The translations under genes and the position numbers were made by a program. DNA of 5,362 bases from an uncultured Kiloniellales bacterium (GTDB taxonomy: Bacteria > Pseudomonadota > Alphaproteobacteria > Kiloniellales > JAKSDN01), in NCBI GenBank assembly GCA_947259625.1, contig CAMYMY010000274.1, positions 1 through 5,362 of the forward strand, read 5' to 3'. Within the stretch, counting starts at the first letter, position 1. The number at the start of each line of letters is the position of its first letter. The notes below the pieces were generated by a model that had not been told where the DNA came from, did not search any database, and was given only the letters and a program-made list of their open reading frames with translations. Of the stretch, positions 1 to 5,362 are shown piece by piece.

Positions 1-1308
1 CAGATTGTCGCGCGGCCAGCCGCTGCCGTCGGTCGCAGGTGCGGTGTAGGGGTTGGTGAAGACCTCCTCGGGGACGCGCCCGCTGTAGCGCGACAAGATC
101 TCCAGCTCCTCGCCCTCGGGAAGTCCGGTCGCGGCCAACTCCGAGTTGGAGAAATAACTCTCGGTGCGGGTGTATTGGCTGAAGAACAGGTTTTTGTTGG
201 TCCATTCGAAATCGAAGGCGTAGGCGAGCGCTCGGCGTAAACTGCGATCCTGGAAGATCGACCGCCGCGAGTTCATGACAAAGGCCTGCATCCCGGTCGT
301 GCTTTGGTGGGGCACTTCGATCTTTTTCAGCCAGCCCTCCCGCACCGGCGGAACGTCGTAATCAAGCGCCCAGGCCTTGGCTTGGTTTTCCTCTCGGTAG
401 TCGATGTCGCCGGACTTCAACGCCAGGCGAATAGCCACGTCGTCGCGATAGTAGGTGTAACGGATGCGGTCGAAATTGCCCTGACCGCGGTTGACCGGGA
501 GATCCTTGGCCCAATAGTCCTCGACCCTCTCCCACACGACGAAACGCCCAGCCTCGAACTCGGCGATCCGGTAGGGGCCGCTGCCAAGCGGCGGGTCTAG
601 GGTGGTCTTCTCGAAAGCGCCCTCGCCGAGGCCCTCCCAGTAGTGCTTTGGCAGGATCGTCAATTCTCCAGTGATCAATGGCAGCTCGCGATTGCCTTTT
701 TCAGAGAACGTGAATTTGACCTTGTGGGACCCGACATTCTCTGCTTTCACCACACTCTGGTAATAGAATCGAAAAGTTGGCGAGCCCTTTGCTTTCAGGG
801 TGTTGAACGTCCAGATCACGTCTTCCACAGTGATCGGTCTGCCGTCGTGCCAACGGGCCTCGGGCCTGAGCGTAAAGATTACCCAGGACCGGTCCTCGGG
901 CCATTCGATCGATTCGGCAAGAAGCCCATACCTGGTGAAGGCCTCGTCCGCGCTCCCCGCCGTGAGCGTTTCATTAAGAAAACCTAGCCCGCCGACTGCC
1001 GCTCCCTTTGGTATGAAGGCGTTGAAGCTGTCAAAGGTGCCGCGAACCCCTTCCCGCAGCGTACCGCCTTTGGGCGCCGCCGGGTTGACGTAGTCGAAGT
1101 GCTTGAAGTCCGGGCCGTACTTCGGCTCGCCGTGCATGGCGATGGCGTGGCTCTTATAGATCTTCTGGCCGTCATCGCCCACGCGCACTTGGTAGTGCGA
1201 CGAGGCGGCCGGCTCTTCGCTCGACGCCGGCGGGGCTACCGTGACGATCGTCAGGATGAGCAGCGGCAGGAACAGGCCCATAGGCCTCATGCGACTCGGG
1301 AACGACAT
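1..1308 (-). CDS. yejA: YejA-family ABC transporter oligopeptide-binding protein, N-terminal 436 residues (C-terminus outside window)
   Basis: Periplasmic solute-binding protein (SBP family 5) that would deliver oligopeptides to an inner-membrane ABC permease. I translated the minus strand from the ATG at 1308 to the window edge: it is open for 436 codons with no frameshift. Residues about 7-30 form a Sec signal peptide (two Met/Arg, then a Leu/Ile/Val run, then APPASS) without a lipobox Cys. The mature part has HFDYVNPAAPKGG (70-82), LPVNRG (270-275), FDFEW (365-369) and a VFTNPY...RDNL stretch near 414-436. All of these match what I recall of E. coli YejA, which is about 600 residues, so roughly a quarter to a third lies beyond position 1. 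The start is uncertain: no clear Shine-Dalgarno precedes 1308, and in-frame ATGs also lie at 1290 and 1281. Base composition is markedly lower in GC than the neighbours. The peptide specificity is inference; family membership is firm. Confidence 0.93.
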   Translation of the reverse strand, partial: MSFPSRMRPMGLFLPLLILTIVTVAPPASSEEPAASSHYQVRVGDDGQKIYKSHAIAMHGEPKYGPDFKHFDYVNPAAPKGGTLREGVRGTFDSFNAFIPKGAAVGGLGFLNETLTAGSADEAFTRYGLLAESIEWPEDRSWVIFTLRPEARWHDGRPITVEDVIWTFNTLKAKGSPTFRFYYQSVVKAENVGSHKVKFTFSEKGNRELPLITGELTILPKHYWEGLGEGAFEKTTLDPPLGSGPYRIAEFEAGRFVVWERVEDYWAKDLPVNRGQGNFDRIRYTYYRDDVAIRLALKSGDIDYREENQAKAWALDYDVPPVREGWLKKIEVPHQSTTGMQAFVMNSRRSIFQDRSLRRALAYAFDFEWTNKNLFFSQYTRTESYFSNSELAATGLPEGEELEILSRYSGRVPEEVFTNPYTAPATDGSGWPRDNL

Positions 1309-1376
1309 GGGCGCATAGGGACTTAAGCGCTCGGATTCGCAGACGCAAGGCAAAACAATCCGCCGATCACGGAGAA

Positions 1377-2174
1377 TTAATCCCCCGCCAGCAGCTCGAG
1401 CGCGGCCTCGTGGACGCGCTTGTCGCCCGCCGCGATGATCCGGCGGTCGGTCTCGAGGCCGAGCGCGCCGCCCTTCCAGTCGGTCAACATACCGCCGGCG
1501 CCCTCCACCACCGGCACCAGGGCCATGAAGTCGTAGGGATCCATGTCGGCCTCGACCACCAGGTCGAGGTGGCCGCTGGCGAGCGCCCCGTAGGCGAAGC
1601 AATCGCCGCCGTAGAGCACCATCCTGGCCGCCCGGCGCACCCGCTCGAAGGCCGGGAACTCGGCGTCGCCGAACATGTGCGGCGTAGTGGCGGTCAGCAC
1701 GGCGCCGGCCAGCTCCGCGCAGGGCCGAACCCGGACCTCGCGCGCGCCCTGCCGGTCCTCGAAGCGGGTCGTCCGCCCGGCGGCGCCGGTCCAACGCTCG
1801 CCCAGCATCGGCATGTCGATGAGGCCGAGGATCGGCCGGCCCTCGTGCAGCAGCGCGATCAGGGTGCCGAACAGGGGGTTGCCGGTGACGAACTTCTTGG
1901 TGCCGTCGATCGGATCGAGCACCCAGACGTACTCGGCCTCGGGCCGATAGCTGCCCCCTTCCTCGCCGATGATGCCATGGTCCGGGTGTCTGGCGGCGAT
2001 AATTTCCCGGATCCTCGCTTCCGCCTCGCGGTCGGCCAGCGTTACCGGGGTGTCGTCCGGCTTGTCCTGCACATCGAGGCGGGTGCGGAAATAGCGGTGC
2101 GCCACCTCGCCTGCCGCCGCGGCCATCTCCCCGGCCAGCGTGACGAAGGCCTGCGGGCAGGACGCGGCCGTCAT
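1377..2174 (-). CDS. hisN: Histidinol-phosphatase, inositol monophosphatase family (HisN type)
   Basis: A 265-residue Mg-dependent phosphatase expected to convert L-histidinol phosphate to L-histidinol in the cytoplasm, the penultimate step of histidine synthesis. The superfamily metal site is complete: GEE at 70-72, DPIDGT at 87-92, and a third Asp at 215 in the PYDFMAL segment. The sequence after the DPIDGT motif (KKFVTGNPLFGTLIAL, 93-108) and the PYDFMALVPVVEGAGG block (213-228) are the forms I associate with HisN, rather than SuhB/inositol phosphatase (DPLDGTTNF, WD) or CysQ. Length is normal for the family. The gene begins 21 bp after the cycM stop on the same strand and has no promoter of its own that I can see, so it is probably co-transcribed with cycM. 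Its Shine-Dalgarno is weak (a GGTGA about 14 nt upstream). The substrate could still be another phosphate monoester, since this superfamily is promiscuous. Confidence 0.9.
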   Translation of the reverse strand: MTAASCPQAFVTLAGEMAAAAGEVAHRYFRTRLDVQDKPDDTPVTLADREAEARIREIIAARHPDHGIIGEEGGSYRPEAEYVWVLDPIDGTKKFVTGNPLFGTLIALLHEGRPILGLIDMPMLGERWTGAAGRTTRFEDRQGAREVRVRPCAELAGAVLTATTPHMFGDAEFPAFERVRRAARMVLYGGDCFAYGALASGHLDLVVEADMDPYDFMALVPVVEGAGGMLTDWKGGALGLETDRRIIAAGDKRVHEAALELLAGD

Positions 2175-2195
2175 GATACGGCTGTCACCGCGACG

Positions 2196-2747
2196 TCATT
2201 CCGGCAGCGGCGCGGGGCTGCCGCTGAGGGAGCGCAGATAGGCGATCAGGTTGGCCCGGTCCTCGATCTTCTTGAGGCCGGCGAAGCTCATCTTGGTGCC
2301 CGGCGCCCAGTCCTTGGGCTTGCCGAGGAAGCCGTCCAGGTTCTCATAGCTCCAGCCGTCTCCGGACTTTTCCTGGAGACCCTTGGAATAGGTGAACCCG
2401 TCGACGCTCGCGATGGCTCGGCCGACCAGGTTCCACAGGTTCGGGCCGATCTTGTTGGCGCCGCCCTCTTCGACGGTGTGGCAGGAGGTGCACTTGCGCG
2501 ACACCTTCTGGCCGGCCGCCACGTCGGCCGCGGCAAGCAGCGGCAGCACCGAGCCGGGCCCGGGCGCTTCGGACGCCGCGGCGTCCGTGGGCGAGGCCTC
2601 GGCGGGCGCGGCGCCGACGACCGGATAGGCATTCTGGGCGAGTTCCTGGGGCTGGACCAGCAGATGAGCGACGAAGCCGCTGAACGAGGCGATGATGCCG
2701 GCCGTCAGTACGGCGGCGACCACCTTGTTGACTTCTAGGCCAGACAT
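2196..2747 (-). CDS. cycM: Membrane-anchored mono-haem cytochrome c (CycM-type)
   Basis: A 183-residue class I cytochrome c held on the periplasmic face of the inner membrane, expected to carry electrons from the bc1 complex to a terminal oxidase. Residues 9-31 form an uncleaved hydrophobic signal-anchor. A 40-45 residue linker rich in Ala, Pro, Ser and Glu follows. The haem domain has C86-T-S-C89-H90 (covalent haem and proximal His), the IGPNLWNLVGR segment (100-110), GFTYSKGL (117-124), and M153 in GTKMSF as the distal ligand. Length and layout match the CycM proteins of rhizobia (about 184 residues, from memory). I chose the ATG at 2747 because a strong AGGGGG sits 5 nt upstream; an in-frame ATG at 2795 would add 16 residues but lies upstream of the predicted -10 box. 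The gene is divergent from kdsB-pheA and is followed closely by hisN. The oxidase partner is inference. Confidence 0.93.
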   Translation of the reverse strand: MSGLEVNKVVAAVLTAGIIASFSGFVAHLLVQPQELAQNAYPVVGAAPAEASPTDAAASEAPGPGSVLPLLAAADVAAGQKVSRKCTSCHTVEEGGANKIGPNLWNLVGRAIASVDGFTYSKGLQEKSGDGWSYENLDGFLGKPKDWAPGTKMSFAGLKKIEDRANLIAYLRSLSGSPAPLPE

Positions 2748-2752
2748 CGCTT

Positions 2753-2759
2753 CCCCCTT
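2753..2759 (-). promoter_or_regulatory. Strong Shine-Dalgarno of cycM
   Basis: The minus strand reads AAGGGGG here, ending 5 nt before the ATG at 2747. It is the best ribosome-binding site in the window, and it decides the cycM start in favour of 2747 over the upstream in-frame ATG at 2795. Confidence 0.75.
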
Positions 2760-2782
2760 GCGCACCTGATAAACCGGAGCGG

Positions 2783-2811
2783 AACTTAGCCGCACGGCCC
2801 GGCGCGTTCAA
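2783..2811 (-). promoter_or_regulatory. Candidate sigma-70-like promoter for cycM-hisN
   Basis: On the minus strand a TTGAAC (2811-2806; 4 of 6 matches to TTGACA) and a TAAGTT (2788-2783; 3 of 6 matches to TATAAT) are separated by exactly 17 bp. The -10 box lies 35 nt upstream of the cycM ATG, leaving room for a short leader containing the AGGGGG ribosome-binding site. The match is moderate and this is a prediction only. The -35 box overlaps one arm of the inverted repeat at 2807-2825. Confidence 0.4.
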
Positions 2812-2825
2812 TAGCGCGCGTTGAA
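2807..2825. repeat. Inverted repeat TTCAA-N9-TTGAA between cycM and kdsB (operator-like)
   Basis: A perfect 5-bp inverted repeat (TTCAA at 2807-2811, TTGAA at 2821-2825) with a GC-rich 9-nt spacer sits in the divergent intergenic region. The left arm coincides with the predicted -35 of cycM. The right arm reads TTGAAA on the plus strand, towards kdsB. The placement would suit a dimeric regulator or RNA polymerase contacts on both strands, but arms this short can occur by chance. No known operator is recognised. Confidence 0.3.
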
Positions 2826-2923
2826 AAGCGACCTTTAGAAAAGCGTTTTTCGGGGCGGGGCGCGCCGCTATGCTGCCGCGGCCCGCCGCCGGAACGCGGA
2901 ACTCGTACCGGGACAGACCGCCC

Positions 2924-3691
2924 GTGAGCCTGCCTGCCAACCCGATCGTCGTGATCCCAGCACGTCTGGCATCCATCCGCCTGCCGGACAAGCCGCTGGC
3001 CGAGATCCACGGCGAGCCGATGATTGTCCACGTCTGGCGCCGGGCGGTCGAGGCGGCGGTCGGGCCGGTCGTGGTGGCGGCGGGCGAAGCGGCCATCGCC
3101 GAGGCGGTCAAGGCGGCCGGCGGCCAGGCGGTTCTGACCCGGCCGGAGCACCCCTCGGGCTCGGACCGGGTGCACGAGGCGCTCGCCCAGGTCGACCCGG
3201 GTAGCACCCACGACGTCGTCGTCAACCTGCAGGGCGACCTGCCGACCCTGGCGCCAGCGCTCCTGCACGCGGTTCTCGAGCCGCTCCGGGAGCCCGCCGT
3301 CGACATCGCGACCCTGGCGGTCGAGATCGCCGAGCCGGCCGAGCGCCACGATCCCAATGTGGTCAAGGTGGCCGCCGGCTTTACGGCCGGCAGCCGAATC
3401 GCGCGCGCGCTCTATTTCAGCCGCGCGCCGGTGCCCTGGCCGGGCGCGGAGGATGCCCTGCCGCTCTATCACCACGTCGGCCTCTACGCCTACCGGCGTG
3501 CCGCGCTGGAACGCTTCGTGACCCTGCCGCGCGGCGTACTGGAAGCGCGCGAGCGCCTGGAGCAGCTGCGCGCGCTCGAGGCCGGCCTGCGCATCGACGT
3601 GGCGCTCGTTGACACGCTTCCCGTCGGTGTCGATACTCCGGCCGACCTGGAGCGCGCCCGCGCGGTGCTGGCGCCGCTGTCCCCAACCTGA
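2924..3691 (+). CDS. kdsB: 3-deoxy-manno-octulosonate cytidylyltransferase (CMP-Kdo synthetase)
   Basis: A 255-residue cytoplasmic enzyme that joins CTP and Kdo to give CMP-Kdo, the activated sugar used to build the inner core of LPS. The nucleotide-binding start reads IPARLASIRLPDKPL (11-25). TRPEHPSGSDR (72-82), NLQGD (101-105, with the Mg-binding Asp at 105), DPNVVKV, ALYFSRAPVPWPG, YHHVGLYAYR, LEQLRALEAG and GVDTPADLE follow in the family's order. The usual QGDEP is QGDLP here, a form I believe occurs in alphaproteobacteria. I chose the GTG at 2924 because it puts the IPAR motif about ten residues from the N-terminus and gives a normal length. The in-frame ATG at 2870 would add 18 residues with no family support and overlaps a possible -10 box. 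Upstream GGGAC is only a weak Shine-Dalgarno. pheA follows after 22 bp, so the two are probably co-transcribed. Confidence 0.95.
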   Translation: MSLPANPIVVIPARLASIRLPDKPLAEIHGEPMIVHVWRRAVEAAVGPVVVAAGEAAIAEAVKAAGGQAVLTRPEHPSGSDRVHEALAQVDPGSTHDVVVNLQGDLPTLAPALLHAVLEPLREPAVDIATLAVEIAEPAERHDPNVVKVAAGFTAGSRIARALYFSRAPVPWPGAEDALPLYHHVGLYAYRRAALERFVTLPRGVLEARERLEQLRALEAGLRIDVALVDTLPVGVDTPADLERARAVLAPLSPT

Positions 3692-3713
3692 CCGGGCCCG
3701 CCTCGTCACAAAG

Positions 3714-4586
3714 ATGACCGCCGCCGATCCCCAAAAGCTGATCGCCTTTCAGGGCGTGCATGGCGCCTATTCCGACATGGCCTGCCGGAGCGCCCATCCG
3801 GAGCTGTCCACCCTGCCCTGCCCGTCCTTCGAGGACACCTTCGCCGCGGTGCGCGACGGCCGAGCCGAGTTGGCGATGATTCCGATCGAAAATTCGAGCG
3901 CGGGACGGGTCGCCGACATCCACCACCTCTTGCCCGAGTCCGGTCTGCATATCGTCGGCGAGCACTTCGAGCGCGTGAACCACCAGTTGCTCGCGCCGAA
4001 AGGGGCGACGCTGGGAGGCCTCGAGGTGGTGCGCAGCCACGTGCAGGCGCTCTCGCAGTGCCGGGAGTTCATTCGCTCCCACGGAATCAAGCCGGTGGTT
4101 TACGCCGACACGGCCGGCGCCGCGGCCGAGGTGGCCGCCTTGAACGACCCGGCCCAGGCGGCGATCGCCTCGGCCCTGGCCGGAGAGATCTACGCGCTCG
4201 AGGTGTTGAAGGGCGACATCGAGGACGCCGAGCACAACACGACCCGCTTCCTGGTCATGGCGCGCGAGCCAGTCGATCCCGACCCGGCCGGTGGGCTGGT
4301 GATTACCAGCTTCGTGTTCCGGGTGCGCTCCGTGCCGGCCGCGCTCTACAAGGCGCTGGGCGGCTTTGCGACCAACGGGGTCAACATCACCAAGCTCGAG
4401 AGCTACATCCTCGACGGCAGTTTCAACGTGGCCCAGTTCTATGCCGACATCGAGGGCCATCCGGATCAGCGCCCGGTCCGCCTGGCGCTGGAGGAGCTCA
4501 GCTTCTTCTCGCGCGAGGTCAGGATCCTGGGCGTCTACCATGCCGCCCCCTTCCGCGGCGGCGAGCTGAGCGCCGGCGGGCTCTGA
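3714..4586 (+). CDS. pheA: Prephenate dehydratase with C-terminal ACT domain
   Basis: A 290-residue monofunctional enzyme that decarboxylates and dehydrates prephenate to phenylpyruvate, the committed step to phenylalanine. The catalytic domain begins with FQGVHGAYSDMA (12-23), continues with MIPIENSSAGRV and LEVLKGDIEDAEHNTTRF, and has the catalytic Thr at 177 in the TRF motif (177-179). An ACT regulatory domain follows (about 196-275). Its ESRP allosteric motif of the E. coli P-protein is replaced by ESYI (229-232), which I believe is usual in alphaproteobacteria. There is no chorismate mutase domain, so the fused P-protein form is excluded. The ATG at 3714 is chosen because the longer in-frame start at 3609 lies inside kdsB and adds no family sequence; the Shine-Dalgarno is poor, which suggests translational coupling to kdsB 22 bp upstream. 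Phenylalanine feedback is likely but inferred. Confidence 0.96.
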   Translation: MTAADPQKLIAFQGVHGAYSDMACRSAHPELSTLPCPSFEDTFAAVRDGRAELAMIPIENSSAGRVADIHHLLPESGLHIVGEHFERVNHQLLAPKGATLGGLEVVRSHVQALSQCREFIRSHGIKPVVYADTAGAAAEVAALNDPAQAAIASALAGEIYALEVLKGDIEDAEHNTTRFLVMAREPVDPDPAGGLVITSFVFRVRSVPAALYKALGGFATNGVNITKLESYILDGSFNVAQFYADIEGHPDQRPVRLALEELSFFSREVRILGVYHAAPFRGGELSAGGL

Positions 4587-4588
4587 TA

Positions 4589-4611
4589 CCGGGGCCGCGG
4601 GGCGGCTCCGG
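4589..4611 (+). terminator. Strong GC hairpin just after pheA, no U-tract
   Basis: Starting 2 bp after the pheA stop, CCGGGGCCGC and GCGGCTCCGG form a 10-bp stem (one G-U wobble) with a 3-nt GGG loop. No T-run follows, so this is not a classical intrinsic terminator. It may protect the mRNA 3' end, act in Rho-dependent termination, or attenuate read-through into the small gene downstream. Confidence 0.4.
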
Positions 4612-4623
4612 ATCCGCTCGCCG

Positions 4624-4644
4624 GACCGGACCGCACGGCCGGTC
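4624..4644 (+). other. Second hairpin downstream of pheA
   Basis: GACCGG and CCGGTC form a perfect 6-bp stem around a 9-nt loop, 12 bp after the first hairpin. An A-rich rather than T-rich stretch follows. Together the two hairpins occupy the first part of the 144-bp non-coding gap 4587-4730. The rest of that gap holds no convincing promoter: a TTGAAA near 4659 has no good -10 partner. Confidence 0.3.
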
Positions 4645-4730
4645 ACAACAAGATCATTTGAAATCGCCGGCAGGGATGCTTAGCTGACGGTCAGGTGAAG
4701 TTGTACCAAAGGATATGAGCGGGGACAGCA

Positions 4731-4928
4731 ATGAGCAGACGTGGAAAGTGGTCCGTGGCCGGGATCGAGCCCCGGCTCGATGACGTGCTCGCCGACCCGC
4801 TCGTGCGGACCGTCATGCGCCGCGATGGCGTGACCTCGGAGGAGCTCCGCGGCATCCTAGAAGCGCTGCGTGCGCAGCGGGCCGAAACGGACGCCGAGGG
4901 AAACCGAGGCGACGAGTCCTCGGACTGA
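4731..4928 (+). CDS. Small 65-residue protein of unknown function
   Basis: I do not recognise a named family. The frame has strong G/C preference at third codon positions like its neighbours, and it fits neatly between the end of pheA and the convergent nudC (18 bp away), so I take it as real. The N-terminus is basic (SRRGKW). The middle reads LDDVLADPLVRTVMRRDGV and then a predicted amphipathic helix (SEELRGILEALRAQR). The tail is acidic and hydrophilic (EGNRGDESSD). There is no signal peptide, membrane segment, Cys or His, so it is probably a small soluble cytoplasmic protein. The DPLVRxVMxxDGV pattern resembles short hypothetical proteins I associate with alphaproteobacteria, but that is memory, not a search. 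The upstream GGGGAC is a weak Shine-Dalgarno. Confidence 0.65.
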   Translation: MSRRGKWSVAGIEPRLDDVLADPLVRTVMRRDGVTSEELRGILEALRAQRAETDAEGNRGDESSD

Positions 4929-4946
4929 ACGCCCGCCAAGCCTCCG

Positions 4947-5362
4947 CTAGCACGCTTCGGCCAGCCAGTCCTCGATCAGGCGCCGGGCGATGGAATCGGC
5001 GCGCGGCAGGCGGAAGCTCTCGTCCTCCGGCGAGTTCAAGAGGTCCTCGCGGCTGAACCAGGCCGCCGATTCGATCTCGGCCCGGTTGACCCGCAGCTCC
5101 GCGGGTTCGATGCGCGCGTGGAAACCCAGCATAAGCGACGAGGGGAAGGGCCAGGGCTGGGACGACTGGTAGAAGACCTGGCCCGGGTCGAACCGCAACC
5201 CGACTTCTTCGGCGACCTCGCGTGCGACGGCCTCCTCCAGGGTCTCGCCCGGCTCGACGAAGCCGGCGAGCGTCGAATGCATGCCCGGCGGCCAGATCTC
5301 CTGCCGGCCGAGCACGCAACGCGCGCCGTCGTGCACCAGCATGATCACCGCCGGGTCGGTGC
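4947..5362 (-). CDS. nudC: NADH pyrophosphatase / NAD-cap RNA hydrolase NudC, C-terminal part (N-terminus outside window)
   Basis: Nudix hydrolase that cleaves NAD(H) to NMN(H) and AMP and, in characterised homologues, removes NAD caps from RNA. The frame stays open to the right edge and reads TDPAVIMLV there, the usual lead-in to the Nudix domain, so the GTG at 5348 is internal rather than a start; the N-terminal domain and zinc ribbon lie beyond the window. The Nudix box (GX5EX7REUXEEXGU) is complete at 5196-5264: GFVEPGE, then REVAEEVGL. It is followed at 5139-5162 by SQPWPFPS, the motif that separates the NADH pyrophosphatase subfamily from other Nudix enzymes. The C-terminus (FSREDLL ... 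ADSIARRLIEDWL) is normal and ends at a TAG. The gene is convergent with the small gene 18 bp away. Confidence 0.95.
   Translation of the reverse strand, partial: TDPAVIMLVHDGARCVLGRQEIWPPGMHSTLAGFVEPGETLEEAVAREVAEEVGLRFDPGQVFYQSSQPWPFPSSLMLGFHARIEPAELRVNRAEIESAAWFSREDLLNSPEDESFRLPRADSIARRLIEDWLAEAC

Noticed and set aside
304..1326. Several plus-strand frames of 60-115 residues in 304-1326
   Set aside because: All lie opposite the continuous YejA-family frame, which has recognisable motifs along its whole length.
1352..1373. Possible terminator after hisN on the minus strand (TCCG/CGGA stem followed by TTGTTTTG)
   Set aside because: The stem is only 4 bp with a 7-nt loop, too weak to call, although the T-rich tail is suggestive. 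The rest of the gap 1309-1376 shows only a poor promoter match.
1410..2738. 442-residue open frame on the plus strand opposite hisN and cycM
   Set aside because: It is antisense to two genes with complete family motifs; its composition (Arg, Gly, Ala, His rich, no domain) is typical of a shadow frame in GC-rich DNA.
2846..2874. Possible kdsB promoter with TATGCT at 2869-2874
   Set aside because: The -10 is fair (4 of 6) but the -35 at 17-bp spacing (TTTTTC) matches only two bases, so it is not listed as a feature.
2344..3709. Long minus-strand frames spanning the cycM start and kdsB (2344-3366 and 2786-3709)
   Set aside because: They cross the cycM/kdsB promoter region and overlap well-supported genes; translations are Arg-rich with no domain.
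3417..4646. 409-residue open frame on the minus strand opposite kdsB and pheA
   Set aside because: Antisense shadow of pheA and the end of kdsB; low-complexity Arg/Gly/Ala content and no recognisable motif.
4864..4879. Palindrome CGCTGCGTGCGCAGCG inside the small gene
   Set aside because: It lies in codons for a predicted helix (LRAQR region) and palindromes of this size are expected in GC-rich coding DNA.
4813..5319. 168-residue minus-strand frame over nudC and the small gene
   Set aside because: It overlaps nudC in another frame on the same strand; Arg/Pro/Ala-rich and without the Nudix motifs found in the true frame.

Overview
The window comes from a GC-rich Gram-negative bacterium, most likely an alphaproteobacterium (perhaps Rhodospirillales-like). 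The grounds are high G/C at third codon positions, a Kdo (LPS) pathway gene, a membrane-anchored CycM-type cytochrome c, and the order cycM <-> kdsB-pheA ... nudC, which I recall as common in that class. Seven protein-coding genes fill almost all of it. Two run off the window edges: a YejA-like solute-binding protein on the left and NudC on the right. I see no tRNA, rRNA, CRISPR array, insertion sequence, prophage or toxin-antitoxin module.

Layout. Positions 1-1308 (minus) hold the N-terminal 436 residues of a YejA-family oligopeptide-binding protein. Positions 1377-2174 (minus) hold hisN, a histidinol-phosphatase of the inositol monophosphatase superfamily. Positions 2196-2747 (minus) hold cycM, a membrane-anchored mono-haem cytochrome c with a strong ribosome-binding site. 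A divergent intergenic region of about 176 bp (2748-2923) carries a reasonable promoter for the leftward cycM-hisN pair and a short inverted repeat over its -35 box. To the right (plus) are kdsB (2924-3691, GTG start) and pheA (3714-4586), 22 bp apart and probably one operon. Two hairpins follow pheA (4589-4611 and 4624-4644). Next is a 65-residue unrecognised gene (4731-4928, plus), convergent with and only 18 bp from nudC (4947 to beyond 5362, minus).

How the genes relate. They serve separate housekeeping routes: KdsB activates Kdo for lipid A/LPS, PheA commits prephenate to phenylalanine, HisN performs the penultimate step of histidine synthesis, CycM carries electrons in the respiratory chain, YejA captures peptides in the periplasm, and NudC hydrolyses NAD(H) or NAD-capped RNA. 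The grouping looks like conserved neighbourhood rather than one pathway.

I looked for an undescribed system and did not find a convincing one. The items most worth checking are the small conserved-looking orphan gene after pheA, the operator-like inverted repeat between cycM and kdsB, the strong U-less hairpin at the pheA 3' end, and a marked drop in GC inside the yejA-like gene.
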